Shown in pieces: positions 6,214 to 14,428 of a stretch of 34,820 nt of DNA. How positions within the stretch are numbered: position 1 is the first letter of the stretch; each line of letters begins with the position of its first letter. The stretch is taken from assembly GCA_036495425.1 (NCBI GenBank), contig DASXMW010000183.1:1-34820 (forward strand), written 5' to 3'. The stretch comes from Bog-532 sp036495425. Lineage in GTDB: Bacteria > Actinomycetota > Actinomycetes > Streptosporangiales > Streptosporangiaceae. A model generated the notes under the pieces. That model did not search any database. It was given only the letters and a program-made list of their open reading frames with translations, and had not been told where the DNA came from. A program made the translations under genes and the position numbers.

Positions 6214-9003
6214 ATGGGTGAGCCCGCCGTCGGAGCGGCCACGCCGGAGCGCGATTTCCTGCTGGGCACCAAGCTGAACGTGCCGGGACTGCGGCCGGAC
6301 CTGGTGCCGCGCCCGCGACTGGAGCAGCGGCTGGACGAAAGCCAGGGACGAGGACTCATCCTGGCCTGCGCGCCGGCCGGGTACGGCAAGACGGTCCTGC
6401 TGGCCGACTGGGTCCGCCGCGGCCGGCGTCCTGTGGCCTGGCTGTCGCTGGACGCGGGCGACAACGATCCGGTCCGGTTCTGGCGCCACACCGTGGCCGC
6501 CCTGGACCGGGTGCGGCCGGGGATCAGCGAGCGGCTGGTCCCGCTGCTCGGGCCCCCGCCGCCACCGTCATTCGAACCGCTGGTGACGGCCCTGATCAAC
6601 GAGGTCGCCGACCAGCCTGACCCGGACGCGCCGCTGCTGCTGGTGCTCGACGACTATCACGTGATCAGCTCGCTGCTGGTGCACGAATCGCTCGGGTTCC
6701 TGCTCGAACATCGGCCTCCCGGGCTGCGGCTGGCCCTGACCAGCCGCAGCGACCCGCCCCTGGCGCTGGCCCGGCTGCGCGCCCGTGGCCAGCTGACCGA
6801 ACTGCGCGCCGCCGACCTGCGGTTCACGCCCGATGAGGCAGCAGTGCTCCTGGCGCAGGTCACCGCGGCGCCCGGGGAAGCACGACCCGAGGCCCCCCTG
6901 CCGGACACGATCGCCGCGGCGCTGGCGGCCCGCACCGAGGGCTGGGCGGCCGGGCTGCAGCTGGCGGCCTTGTCGCTGCGCGGGCAGCCCGACGCCGCCG
7001 GGTTCACGGCCGCGTTCACCGGTAGCCACCGCCACATCCTGGACTTCCTGACCGAGGAGGTGCTGGAGCAGCAGCCCGACCGGCAGCGCGAATTCCTGCT
7101 CGAGACCTCGGTGCTGGAGCGGCTGTCGGGCCAGCTGTGCGACGCGGTCACCGGCCGGCCGGGCAGCCAGGCGCGGCTGGAGCAGATCGAACGGGCCGGG
7201 TTGTTCCTGGTGCCGCTGGACGAGGTGCGCGGCTGGTGGCGCTACCACCATCTGTTCGCCGACCTGCTCCGGGCCCGCCTGCAGCAGGAGGCGCCCGAGC
7301 GCGCGGCCGAGCTGCACCGCCGCGCGGCCGGCTGGTACGCCGAGCAGGGGCTGCCCGACGAGGCGATCCGGCACGCCGTCGCGGCCGGGGAGATGACCTG
7401 GGCCGCCCGGCTGATCGAACAGCATTTTGACGCGGCCCACAGCCTGCGCGGCGAGGCGGCCACGGTTCGGCGCTGGCTGGCTCCGCTGCCTGCCGATCTG
7501 GTGCGATCCCGCCCCCGGCTGCTGCTGGCGCAGGCGGTGCCGGCCGCGGTTGGCGGCCGCCTGGAGGAAGCCGAGCAACTGGTCGAGGCGGCCGAGCGCG
7601 CCCCCGCCGGTACCGGCGCCGAGCCGTTCGAGCCCACGATCGGCCGGGCCGGCAGCCTGCTGGTGAACGTCCCGGCACTGATCGCGCTGGCCCGGGGTTT
7701 CCTGGCCCAGCTGCACGGCGACGCCCGCGGCACGGCCGGGTTCGGTTCGCGGGCTCTGGCCGAGAGCGAACCGGACCAGTGGATCCTGAGGTCGGTCGCG
7801 CATGGTCAGCTGGCGGTGGCCGGGTGGCTCGACGGCCACCTGGCCGAGGCCGAGCGTGGCTTCGCCGACAGCATCGCCGGCCGGCGGGCCGTTGGCCTGC
7901 CGACCTGGGAGGCCTGGGCCAGCTTCGAGCTGGCCCAGGTTCAGCTGGCCCAGGGACGGCTCGACGCGGCCGAGCGAACCGGCCAGCAGGCGCTGGACGC
8001 CGTGGCCGGTGCCGACCTCGGGTCGCTGCCGGCCGCGGGCCCGGCCCATGTGGGACTGGCCGGGGTCGCCTTCCAGCGGAACGATGTGGACCGGGCCCGG
8101 GAGAACCTGGCTCAGGGCATCGCGCTGTGCCGGTCGTTCGTCTATGCGATGCCGCTGGCCATGGGCCTGGCCACGCTGGCGTGGGTCCGGCAGGCCGACG
8201 GCGATGCCGCCGGGGCCCGGGCCGCGATGGACGAGGCCGTGCAGGGCACCCCGGGTCCGCCCGGGGTGCTCAACCCGATCCCGGCCCTGTGGGCCCGGCT
8301 GGTCCTGGCCCAGGGCGACCTGGCCGCCGCCGTCCGCTGGACGCAGGAGCACGGCCTGCACGAGGACGACCCGGCCGACTACGCCCGGGAACCGGCTCAG
8401 CTGGTGCTGGCCCGCGTCCTGCTGGCCCAGGGCCGGCCCGGGCCCGCGCTGGCGCTCCTGGAGCGGCTGTACACGGCGGCCGCCGGGCAGGACCGGGCCG
8501 GAAGCCTGATCGAGATCGGCGTCCTGCGGGCGCTGGCCCGGGCCGCCGCCGGTGACGCGGATCGCGCCCTCCAGGCGCTGGCCGAAGCGCTGACCCTGGC
8601 CTGCCCGCAGGGCTACGTCCGGATCTTCGCCGACGAGGGAGCGCCGATGGCCGCGCTGCTGGCCCAGCTGAGCGCCGCCCAGCGGCCGGGCGACACGAAC
8701 ACCAACGTCCCGGGCGGCTACCTGTCCCAGCTGCAGCGCGCGCTCGGCGCGCCGGCCACGGTCCCGGACCCCGGGCGGGCGGGCGTCCCGGCCGTGCCGG
8801 GCCTGATCGACCAGCTCACCCGCCGTGAGCTGGAAGTGCTGGAGATGCTGGCGGCCGGCCGGTCCAACCAGGCCATCGCCAGCGGGCTCGTGGTCACCCT
8901 GGACACCGTCAAGAAGCACGTCAGCCACATCCGGGGCAAGCTCGGCGCGGCCAACCGCACCGAGGCCGTGGCCCGCGCCCGCGACCTGGGCCTGATCCCC
9001 TGA
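6214..9003 (+). CDS. LAL-type (MalT-like) LuxR family transcriptional regulator
   Basis: A 929-aa large ATP-binding regulator of the LuxR family. The N-terminal STAND/AAA NTPase has Walker A A-P-A-G-Y-G-K-T at 53-60 and Walker B LLLVLDDYH at 141-149, followed by a winged-helix region with RYHHLFADLLR. Residues of about 400-830 form Ala/Leu-rich TPR-like repeats typical of MalT sensor domains. The C-terminal LuxR HTH starts LTRRELEVLEMLAAGRSN and ends near residue 925. Such proteins bind an inducer and ATP, oligomerise and activate promoters. The ATG is 4 bases after an AGGTGA; the region before it is shared with divergent kup. No obvious target operon adjoins it, so its regulon is unknown. 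Confidence 0.93.
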   Translation: MGEPAVGAATPERDFLLGTKLNVPGLRPDLVPRPRLEQRLDESQGRGLILACAPAGYGKTVLLADWVRRGRRPVAWLSLDAGDNDPVRFWRHTVAALDRVRPGISERLVPLLGPPPPPSFEPLVTALINEVADQPDPDAPLLLVLDDYHVISSLLVHESLGFLLEHRPPGLRLALTSRSDPPLALARLRARGQLTELRAADLRFTPDEAAVLLAQVTAAPGEARPEAPLPDTIAAALAARTEGWAAGLQLAALSLRGQPDAAGFTAAFTGSHRHILDFLTEEVLEQQPDRQREFLLETSVLERLSGQLCDAVTGRPGSQARLEQIERAGLFLVPLDEVRGWWRYHHLFADLLRARLQQEAPERAAELHRRAAGWYAEQGLPDEAIRHAVAAGEMTWAARLIEQHFDAAHSLRGEAATVRRWLAPLPADLVRSRPRLLLAQAVPAAVGGRLEEAEQLVEAAERAPAGTGAEPFEPTIGRAGSLLVNVPALIALARGFLAQLHGDARGTAGFGSRALAESEPDQWILRSVAHGQLAVAGWLDGHLAEAERGFADSIAGRRAVGLPTWEAWASFELAQVQLAQGRLDAAERTGQQALDAVAGADLGSLPAAGPAHVGLAGVAFQRNDVDRARENLAQGIALCRSFVYAMPLAMGLATLAWVRQADGDAAGARAAMDEAVQGTPGPPGVLNPIPALWARLVLAQGDLAAAVRWTQEHGLHEDDPADYAREPAQLVLARVLLAQGRPGPALALLERLYTAAAGQDRAGSLIEIGVLRALARAAAGDADRALQALAEALTLACPQGYVRIFADEGAPMAALLAQLSAAQRPGDTNTNVPGGYLSQLQRALGAPATVPDPGRAGVPAVPGLIDQLTRRELEVLEMLAAGRSNQAIASGLVVTLDTVKKHVSHIRGKLGAANRTEAVARARDLGLIP

Positions 9004-9028
9004 CCCCGAACAGCCCGGCCGGGAAGCG

Positions 9029-9652
9029 TCACGGGCGCAGGCCGGCCAGGATCCGGTCGATCACGGTGCCGAACTCGGCCCGGGTCCCGGCCGGGGCCGA
9101 AGATCGGGCGATGGCCAGGCTGGCCTCGGTCAGCATGGCGATGAGCAGGCGGGCCAGGGCCGGTACCGGGACCGGCTGCAGGTCACCGGCTTCGACGCAG
9201 CGGTCGAGCCATTCTTCCAGGATGCCGCGGCCGTAGCGCTCGACCAGTTCGTCCCAGGCGTCCGAGCCGAGCACGCGCGGGCCGTCGACCAGGACGATGC
9301 GCTGGAAGTCGCCGCCGACACAGACGTCCAGGTAGGCGGAGATGCCGGCCTGGATCTCGGCCAGCGGGGACGGCGCCTCCGACGCCAGCTGCTCGTCGAT
9401 CAGCCGCTGGGCCACCGATCCGGCGGCTTCGGCCATGACCGCGCGGAACAGGTCGGCCTTGTCGCGGAAGTGGTGGTAGAGCGCGCCCCGGGTGACCCGT
9501 GCGTCGGCGACGATCTGCTCGGTGCCGGTGCCGTCGTAGCCCTGGGCCGCGAACAGCCGCCGCGCGGAGGCGACCAGGGCGGCCCGGGTGTCGGACGAGT
9601 GCTCGGTCCGGCGCGGTTGCGGTTTCGCTGCCATACAGCCATCATGGGACAT
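9029..9652 (-). CDS. TetR/AcrR family transcriptional regulator
   Basis: A 207-aa repressor-type protein. The N-terminal HTH is complete: TRAALVASARRLFAAQGYDG, then G-T-E-Q-I-V-A-D-A-R-V-T-R-G-A-L-Y-H-H-F (recognition helix), then DKADLFRAVM. The C-terminal ligand-binding half resembles the TetR_C domains of Streptomyces regulators. The first ATG (9652) lies within a perfect palindrome; ATG 9634 (MAAKPQPRR) is the alternative start. Either way the palindrome overlaps the start of the gene and lies upstream of divergent hpnH, so autoregulation and control of hpnH are likely. Ligand unknown. Confidence 0.9.
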   Translation of the reverse strand: MSHDGCMAAKPQPRRTEHSSDTRAALVASARRLFAAQGYDGTGTEQIVADARVTRGALYHHFRDKADLFRAVMAEAAGSVAQRLIDEQLASEAPSPLAEIQAGISAYLDVCVGGDFQRIVLVDGPRVLGSDAWDELVERYGRGILEEWLDRCVEAGDLQPVPVPALARLLIAMLTEASLAIARSSAPAGTRAEFGTVIDRILAGLRP

Positions 9653-9668
9653 ACAGCGTGTATGTTCC
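9646..9668. promoter_or_regulatory. Candidate TetR operator between tetR and hpnH
   Basis: Core ACATACAGCGTGTATGT at 9649-9665 is a perfect 7-bp inverted repeat with a 3-base centre. Flanks GG and CC extend it to 9646-9668 with one mismatch. It covers the first possible start codon of the leftward tetR and lies 80 bases before hpnH. The half-site ACATACA closely resembles the TACATACA arm known for AcrR operators. Confidence 0.75.
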
Positions 9669-9744
9669 AGACAGCTTGCATGACAAGCGCCACGGCCTGC
9701 GGAACGCCAGGGCGCCGGTGCGGGGACACGGGAGGCAACAACTC

Positions 9745-10746
9745 ATGGCCATGCCGCTTCACCTGACGGTGAAACTGGGAACGTACCTGATGAAGCAGAA
9801 GATCAAGCGGGTCGAGAAGTACCCGCTGATCATGGAGCTGGAGCCGCTGTTCGCCTGCAACCTCGCGTGCGCCGGGTGCGGCAAGATCCAGCACCCGGCG
9901 TCGATCCTGAAGCAGCGCATGCCGGTCGAGCAGGCGGTGGCCGCGGTCGAGGAGTGCGGCGCGCCCATGGTCTCGATCGCGGGCGGCGAACCCCTCATGC
10001 ACCCGCAGATCCACGTGATCACCGAGGAACTGCTTAAGCGCAAGAAGTTCGTGGTCCTCTGCACCAACGCCGTGCTGCTGCCCAAGCACATCCACAAGTT
10101 CAAGCCGAACAAGAACTTCGCCTGGATGGTGCACCTGGACGGCGTCGGCGCCCGCCACGACGAGGCCGTCTCCAAGGAAGGCGTCTTCGAGCAGGCGGTC
10201 ACGGCGATCAAGCTGGCCAAGGAGAAGGGTTTCCAGGTCTACACGAACACCACCGTGTTCAACACCGAGACCCCGCAGGACCTGATCGAGACCCTGGACT
10301 ACATCAACGACGAGCTCGGGGTCGACCGGCTGGAGATCGCGCCCGGGTACGCCTACGACAAGGCGCCCGACCAGGACCGGTTCCTCGGCGTCGCCCAGAC
10401 CCGCGAGCTGTTCAGCAAGGCGTTCGCCGAGGGCCGCCGGAAGAAGTGGCGCTTCAACCACTCCCAGCTGTACCTGGACTTCCTCGAGGGCAAGGCCGAC
10501 TTCGAGTGCACCCCGTGGGGCGTGCCGCTGTACTGCCTCAAGGGCTGGCAGAAGCCCTGCTACCTCCTGGACGACGGCTACGCCGAGACCTGGCAGGAAC
10601 TCCTGGAGGACACCGACTGGGAGAACTTCGGCCGGGGCAAGGACCCGCGCTGCGACAACTGCATGGCCCACTGCGGCTACGAGCCGACCGCGGTCCTGGC
10701 CACGATGGGTTCCCTCAAGGAAAGCCTGCGCGCCTTCGTCGGCTGA
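9745..10746 (+). CDS. hpnH: Adenosyl-hopene transferase HpnH (radical SAM)
   Basis: A 333-aa radical SAM enzyme that adds the 5'-deoxyadenosyl group to diploptene, the first step in building the side chain of extended hopanoids. The [4Fe-4S] cluster motif C-N-L-A-C-A-G-C uses Cys38, Cys42 and Cys45. AGGEPL is the SAM-binding GGE motif. FAWMVHLDGV and the C-terminal cysteine-rich SPASM-like stretch (C-D-N-C-M-A-H-C) agree with HpnH. The start is ATG 9745 with GGAGG at 9731-9735, 9 bases upstream. The gene stands alone: no squalene-hopene cyclase or other hpn genes are in the window. The divergent TetR and the palindrome suggest it is regulated separately. Its stop lies in a short tandem repeat. 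Confidence 0.93.
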   Translation: MAMPLHLTVKLGTYLMKQKIKRVEKYPLIMELEPLFACNLACAGCGKIQHPASILKQRMPVEQAVAAVEECGAPMVSIAGGEPLMHPQIHVITEELLKRKKFVVLCTNAVLLPKHIHKFKPNKNFAWMVHLDGVGARHDEAVSKEGVFEQAVTAIKLAKEKGFQVYTNTTVFNTETPQDLIETLDYINDELGVDRLEIAPGYAYDKAPDQDRFLGVAQTRELFSKAFAEGRRKKWRFNHSQLYLDFLEGKADFECTPWGVPLYCLKGWQKPCYLLDDGYAETWQELLEDTDWENFGRGKDPRCDNCMAHCGYEPTAVLATMGSLKESLRAFVG

Positions 10747-10785
10747 TCGGGCGCCAGCTGATCGGGCGCCGGCTGATCAGGCTTC
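10741..10785. repeat. Three-unit 15-bp tandem repeat at the hpnH/tetR-remnant junction
   Basis: Units at 10741-10755, 10756-10770 and 10771-10785: GGCTGATCGGGCGCC, AGCTGATCGGGCGCC and a diverged GGCTGATCAGGCTTC. Because 15 is a multiple of three, the hpnH frame meets three successive in-frame TGA codons. The stop of the leftward TetR remnant (10777-10779) is in unit 3. Confidence 0.85.
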
Positions 10786-11232
10786 GCTGCCGCTGAGCCC
10801 GGACCACAGCCGGGCCAGCGGCAGGAAGGCGTCGTCGACGATCTGGACGATGGTCTCCGGCGTGACCGGCTCCAGCGTCATCAGCAGCTCGTGCCGGAGC
10901 AGGTCGGGCGCCAGCGAGATGACCCGGGCGGGCGGCGTCTTGGGCCCCAGCTCGCCCCGGGCCATGGCCCGGGCCACGATCACCTCCATGGCCGGCTCGC
11001 GGTCGGCCAGGAACTCCCGGCGCAGCTCGGCCGGGGGCAGGCTGAGGTCCTGGAACTGCGCGCTCAGCCACATGGACATCACCGCGGCCATGCTGCTGCG
11101 CAGCTCGTTGATCCGCGTCAGCAGCGCGATCGTGTCCCCGCGCAGGCTGCCGGTATCGGGCGTCGCGCCGGGGGTGATCTCACCGCGACGGCGCAGCGTG
11201 TTGATTTGTCCGTCCAAAGATCGACACGACAT
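10777..11232 (-). pseudogene. TetR family regulator remnant lacking the HTH domain
   Basis: The last ~140 residues match the C-terminal domain of the TetR class that usually reads ...RRWPSKEEL...ALRRR, followed by an acidic linker and DTGSLRGD. Here LRRRGEITPGATPDTGSLRG, then LLTRINELRSSM and a full helical ligand-binding half, are intact up to GLSGSEA. The N-terminal helix-turn-helix (normally ~60 residues) is absent: upstream of LRRRG the frame reads MSCRSLDGQINT, which is not TetR-like, and no HTH is found in any nearby frame. The breakpoint is near 11200. If translated from ATG 11232 it would be a 151-aa protein unable to bind DNA by itself. It diverges from the phospholipase gene, as such regulators often do from their targets. 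Confidence 0.7.
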
Positions 11233-11279
11233 GTTCACCCAGGGGCGGCCTGCGCCGCCCACACTTATCTGACGTTGCG

Positions 11280-11297
11280 AACTTGTATTAACAAGTT
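11280..11297. promoter_or_regulatory. Perfect palindrome upstream of the phospholipase gene
   Basis: AACTTGTATTAACAAGTT is a 7-bp perfect inverted repeat with a 4-base AT centre, 28 bases before the ATG at 11326. Composition is unlike the GC-rich surroundings. The size and symmetry fit a TetR-type operator. A separate GC hairpin (GGGCGGC/GCCGCCC) is at 11243-11260. Confidence 0.6.
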
Positions 11298-11325
11298 GCC
11301 CCAACGGAAGAGGGTGGTAACCAGC

Positions 11326-13398
11326 ATGACCAACTCGGACGAGCGGCTCCCGGCGGCCTTGAACCGCCGCCGCTTCCTGCAGACCACCGGCCTCGGCGCC
11401 GCGGCGGTAGCGGCCGCGGGCGTCGGTGGCGGCTCGGCCGCCGCGGCCACCGGCGGCAGCCCGGCGGCGGCCAGGGCGCTGCCCAAGGGCTGGAGCGGGA
11501 CCATCGCCGACGTGAAGCACGTGGTGATCCTGATGCAGGAGAACCGGTCCTTCGACCACTACTTCGGGACGCTGCGCGGGGTGCGCGGGTACGGCGACAA
11601 GCAGGCCCTCAGCTACCCGGACGGGACCAGCGTCTTCCAGCAGCCGGACAAGGCCCGCACCGATCTGGGCCACCTGCTGCCCTACAACCTCACCGACCAG
11701 ACCGACGGCGACCTCGACCACGGCTGGGACGGCGACCACGAGGCCTGGAACGGCGGCCTGTGGAACAACTGGGTACCGGCCAAGACCGAAGAGACCATGG
11801 GTTACTTCACCCGGGACGAGATCCCGTTCCAGTACTCGCTGGCCGACGCCTTCACCATCTGCGACGGCTACCACCAGGCGATCATGGGGCCGACCAGCCC
11901 GAACCGGATGTACTTCTGGACCGGCACGTCGTCCGGCTGGATCAGCAACCCGGACGACTACAAGGTCGACTTCGGGCCCGACGCCGGGACGGCCGAGGTC
12001 ACGACCTACCCCGAGCAGCTGCAGAAGGCCGGCGTCAGCTGGCAGGTGTACACCAACGACCAGGTCGGGGACAGCGGCGACTTCCCCGAGTACTTCCTGG
12101 GCGACTACGGCGACAACCCGCTGTGGTTCTACCAGCAGTACAACACCACCAACAGCACCGACGGCGGCACCGGCGTGCTGGCCTCCCGCGGCGCGGTCAC
12201 CCCGTGGCAGAGCGAAGCGGGCGCACCGGCCATGAGCAAGACCCACGCCGCGTACGTGCTGTCGTCGTTCATCAACGACGTCAAGCACAACAAGCTCCCG
12301 CAGGTGTCGTGGATCGTCGCGCCCGCCGGGTACTGCGAGCACCCGTCGTACACTCCCGACTACGGCGCGCACTACGTGAACACCGTGATCCAGACGCTGT
12401 TCTCCAACCCAGACCTGTGGAAGAACACCGCGCTGTTCATCACCTACGACGAGCACGACGGGTTCTTCGACCACCAGCTGCCGCCCGCGCCCGAGGCCAG
12501 CGTCGCCGACGAGCACATCGGCGGGCTGCCCGTCGGCCCCGGCACCCGGGTGCCGATGCTGATCTGCTCGCCGTGGACCCGGGGCGGCTACGTGGACTCC
12601 AACGTCTACGACCACACCTCGATGCTGCAGTTCCTGGCCCGGTGGACCGGGGTCAGGCCGGCCAACGTGACCCCGTGGCGGGCGTCGGTGACCGGCGACC
12701 TGACCACCGCGTTCGACTTCAGGCACCCGGACTTCTCGATCCCGAAGATCCCCACCCTGGACCAGACCTGGGCCCTGACCCAGCTCACCGGCGGTTCCAC
12801 CACCCCGCCGGCCGAGGGCGACCAGAAGATGCCGGCTCAGGAGCCGGGCGCCCGGCCGCACCGCGCGACCAACTACCAGCTGCACGCCGACGTGACCGTG
12901 AACCGCAAGACCGGCAAGGTCACCGCGGTCCTGAGCAACACCGGCAAGGTCGGCGCCTCGTTCGCCGTCTACCCCGACGCGCTGCTGGCCTTCGCGCCCA
13001 CGCCGGTCACCGTGCTGCCGCACCACGCGGGCTCCTACGTCTGGGACGCCACGCTGACCGGCGGCAAGTACGCCTTCTCGGTCTACGGCCCGGACGGGTT
13101 CCTGACCAGCTTCGCGGGCACGGTGGCGCCCGCCGGGCCGCACGCCGCGGTCGCGGTCGTCACCGCCGCCCTGAGGTCCCGGTCGGTCGCGCTCACGCTG
13201 GCCAACGACGGCAGCAAGAGCATCGTCTACACCGTGACCAGGAACGACTACGAGGGCAGGACCCAGAAGGTCACCGTGCCGCCCGGCGGCCAGAAGGTGG
13301 TCAACTGGCCGGCCAACCAGGACGGCTACTACGACGTGGCCATCACCGCCAGCACCGGTGACGGCTTCCGCCGCCGTTACGCGGGCCGCATCGCCTGA
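11326..13398 (+). CDS. Tat-exported phospholipase C / acid phosphatase family phosphoesterase
   Basis: A 690-aa secreted enzyme. The Tat signal N-R-R-R-F-L-Q-T-T at 13-21 is followed by an Ala/Gly-rich hydrophobic stretch ending near residue 45. The catalytic domain opens with VKHVVILMQENRSFDHYFGTL, the metal-binding and nucleophile region of bacterial phosphatidylcholine-hydrolysing phospholipase C and AcpA-type phosphatases. It continues with GPTSPNRMYFWTGT, FITYDEHDGFFDHQ and R-V-P-M-L-I-C-S-P-W-T-R-G-G. Two C-terminal beta-sandwich domains (about 525-690) match the bacterial phospholipase C C-terminal repeats. It probably releases phosphate or phosphocholine from lipids outside the cell; exact substrate not readable. 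An A/G-rich stretch at 11309-11315 is a loosely spaced ribosome site. A strong terminator follows. Confidence 0.92.
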   Translation: MTNSDERLPAALNRRRFLQTTGLGAAAVAAAGVGGGSAAAATGGSPAAARALPKGWSGTIADVKHVVILMQENRSFDHYFGTLRGVRGYGDKQALSYPDGTSVFQQPDKARTDLGHLLPYNLTDQTDGDLDHGWDGDHEAWNGGLWNNWVPAKTEETMGYFTRDEIPFQYSLADAFTICDGYHQAIMGPTSPNRMYFWTGTSSGWISNPDDYKVDFGPDAGTAEVTTYPEQLQKAGVSWQVYTNDQVGDSGDFPEYFLGDYGDNPLWFYQQYNTTNSTDGGTGVLASRGAVTPWQSEAGAPAMSKTHAAYVLSSFINDVKHNKLPQVSWIVAPAGYCEHPSYTPDYGAHYVNTVIQTLFSNPDLWKNTALFITYDEHDGFFDHQLPPAPEASVADEHIGGLPVGPGTRVPMLICSPWTRGGYVDSNVYDHTSMLQFLARWTGVRPANVTPWRASVTGDLTTAFDFRHPDFSIPKIPTLDQTWALTQLTGGSTTPPAEGDQKMPAQEPGARPHRATNYQLHADVTVNRKTGKVTAVLSNTGKVGASFAVYPDALLAFAPTPVTVLPHHAGSYVWDATLTGGKYAFSVYGPDGFLTSFAGTVAPAGPHAAVAVVTAALRSRSVALTLANDGSKSIVYTVTRNDYEGRTQKVTVPPGGQKVVNWPANQDGYYDVAITASTGDGFRRRYAGRIA

Positions 13399-13408
13399 TC
13401 AGCGGCAC

Positions 13409-13446
13409 AATGTGGCGCCTGGGGTTTCTGCCCCAGGCGCCACATT
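13409..13446 (+). terminator. Intrinsic terminator after the phospholipase gene
   Basis: Perfect 16-bp stem (13409-13424 with 13431-13446) and a 6-base loop TTTCTG; the right arm ends CACATT and a T run of three spans the stem end. It begins 11 bases after the stop codon. Confidence 0.85.
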
Positions 13447-13668
13447 TCAGCCCGTGGCCGCCCCGGCTGCTGGCCTGGCCCAGGGTCTTCACCAGCGCCG
13501 CCCCGATTTTTTCGAAGGCCGCGGCCAGGGACTCCGGGCCACGCTCCGGCTCCGGAGCCCTTGCGGTGGCGGTCGGGTTCGCCGTCCAGCACGCCGATGC
13601 CCTGCGGGTATCGAACCAGCACAAAGAGGTCTTGGACACCGGGGCCTGGCCGGCCTGAGGCTGAAGGC
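13447..13668 (-). other. Gap with possible frameshifted coding remnant
   Basis: No intact gene. On the minus strand, one frame reads QDLFVLVRYPQGIGVLDGEP (about 13570-13640) and a second frame continues ESLAAAFEKIGAALVKTLGQ (about 13480-13540). Both have GC3-rich codons and plausible protein texture, as if one short gene had been shifted by a deletion. I recognise neither piece. It may be chance in GC-rich DNA. Confidence 0.25.
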
Positions 13669-14391
13669 ATGCCCATCACCAAGAGTTCCCGCATTGTCCT
13701 GCTCGGCGCGACCAGCGGCATCGGCCTGGCCGTCGCCCGGGCCGCCGCCGCGGCCGGCGCGTCCGTCACCGTGGGGTCGCGGCACCCCGCCTCGGTCGAA
13801 CGAGCCCTGGCCCAGTTGCCGGACGGCATCACCGGCCGCATCGTCGACGCCTCCTCGGGCGGCTCGCTGGCCGCGTTCTTCGACGGGATCGGGTCCTTCG
13901 ACCACTTCGCCTACACCGCCGCCGACCCGCTGGCCGGGCTGCCGCTGGCGGACTACACGGCCGAAGCCGGCCGGTCGTTCTTCGCGCTGCGCCTGGTGCA
14001 CGCGCTCGACGCCGTCCGGCTCGCCGTCCCGCACCTGTCCGCGGCCGGCTCGATCACGCTGACCAGCGGCACCGCCGCGTTCAAGGGCGGCCCGGGCTGG
14101 ACGCTGGGCGCGGCCGCGTCCGGCGCGGTGATCTCGGCCGTCCGCTCGCTCGCGGTCGAGCTGGCCCCCCTCCGCGTCAACGCGGTGGCCCCCGGTGTGG
14201 TGCGCTCCCCCCTGTGGTCGGGCCTGAGCGAGGAAGACCGGGAATCGATGTACCGCGCCACCGGCGAGCGCCTGCCCCTCGGCCGCGTGGCCGAGGTCGA
14301 CGACGTCGCCCGGGCCTACCTAGCCTTGATGGACCAGGACTACGTCACCGGCACCGTCTCGGTCGTCGACGGCGGCACCCTGGTCGCCTAG
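13669..14391 (+). CDS. SDR family protein lacking the usual Tyr-x-x-x-Lys
   Basis: A 240-aa short-chain dehydrogenase/reductase-fold protein. The dinucleotide-binding motif is LLGATSGIG near the N-terminus, followed by the strand VTVGSRHP. At the C-terminus, ELAPLRVNAVAPGVVRSPLW and the final DYVTGTVSVVDGG fit classical SDRs. At the active site, where a Y-A-A-A-K-G-A-V type string is expected, the sequence is GWTLGAAASGAVISAVR, so the catalytic Tyr and Lys are both missing. The preceding Ser (LTSGTAAF) is kept. This layout is shared with the small SDR group known as PRK07041, whose chemistry is not established. Start ATG 13669; 37 bases separate it from the NTF2-like gene downstream, a likely two-gene unit. 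Confidence 0.85.
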   Translation: MPITKSSRIVLLGATSGIGLAVARAAAAAGASVTVGSRHPASVERALAQLPDGITGRIVDASSGGSLAAFFDGIGSFDHFAYTAADPLAGLPLADYTAEAGRSFFALRLVHALDAVRLAVPHLSAAGSITLTSGTAAFKGGPGWTLGAAASGAVISAVRSLAVELAPLRVNAVAPGVVRSPLWSGLSEEDRESMYRATGERLPLGRVAEVDDVARAYLALMDQDYVTGTVSVVDGGTLVA

Positions 14392-14428
14392 CCGGCCGCG
14401 CCGGCTCTGGAAGGGAGGCTGGCCCGGC

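Noticed and set aside
6568..8928. A 786-codon minus-strand open frame opposite the LAL regulator
   Set aside because: Gln/Gly/Arg-rich low-complexity text without motifs; the plus strand has Walker motifs and a LuxR HTH.
11260..13143. Upstream continuation of the TetR remnant frame across the phospholipase gene
   Set aside because: The frame stays open through antisense of a GC-rich gene, but nothing before about 11232 resembles a TetR N-terminus.
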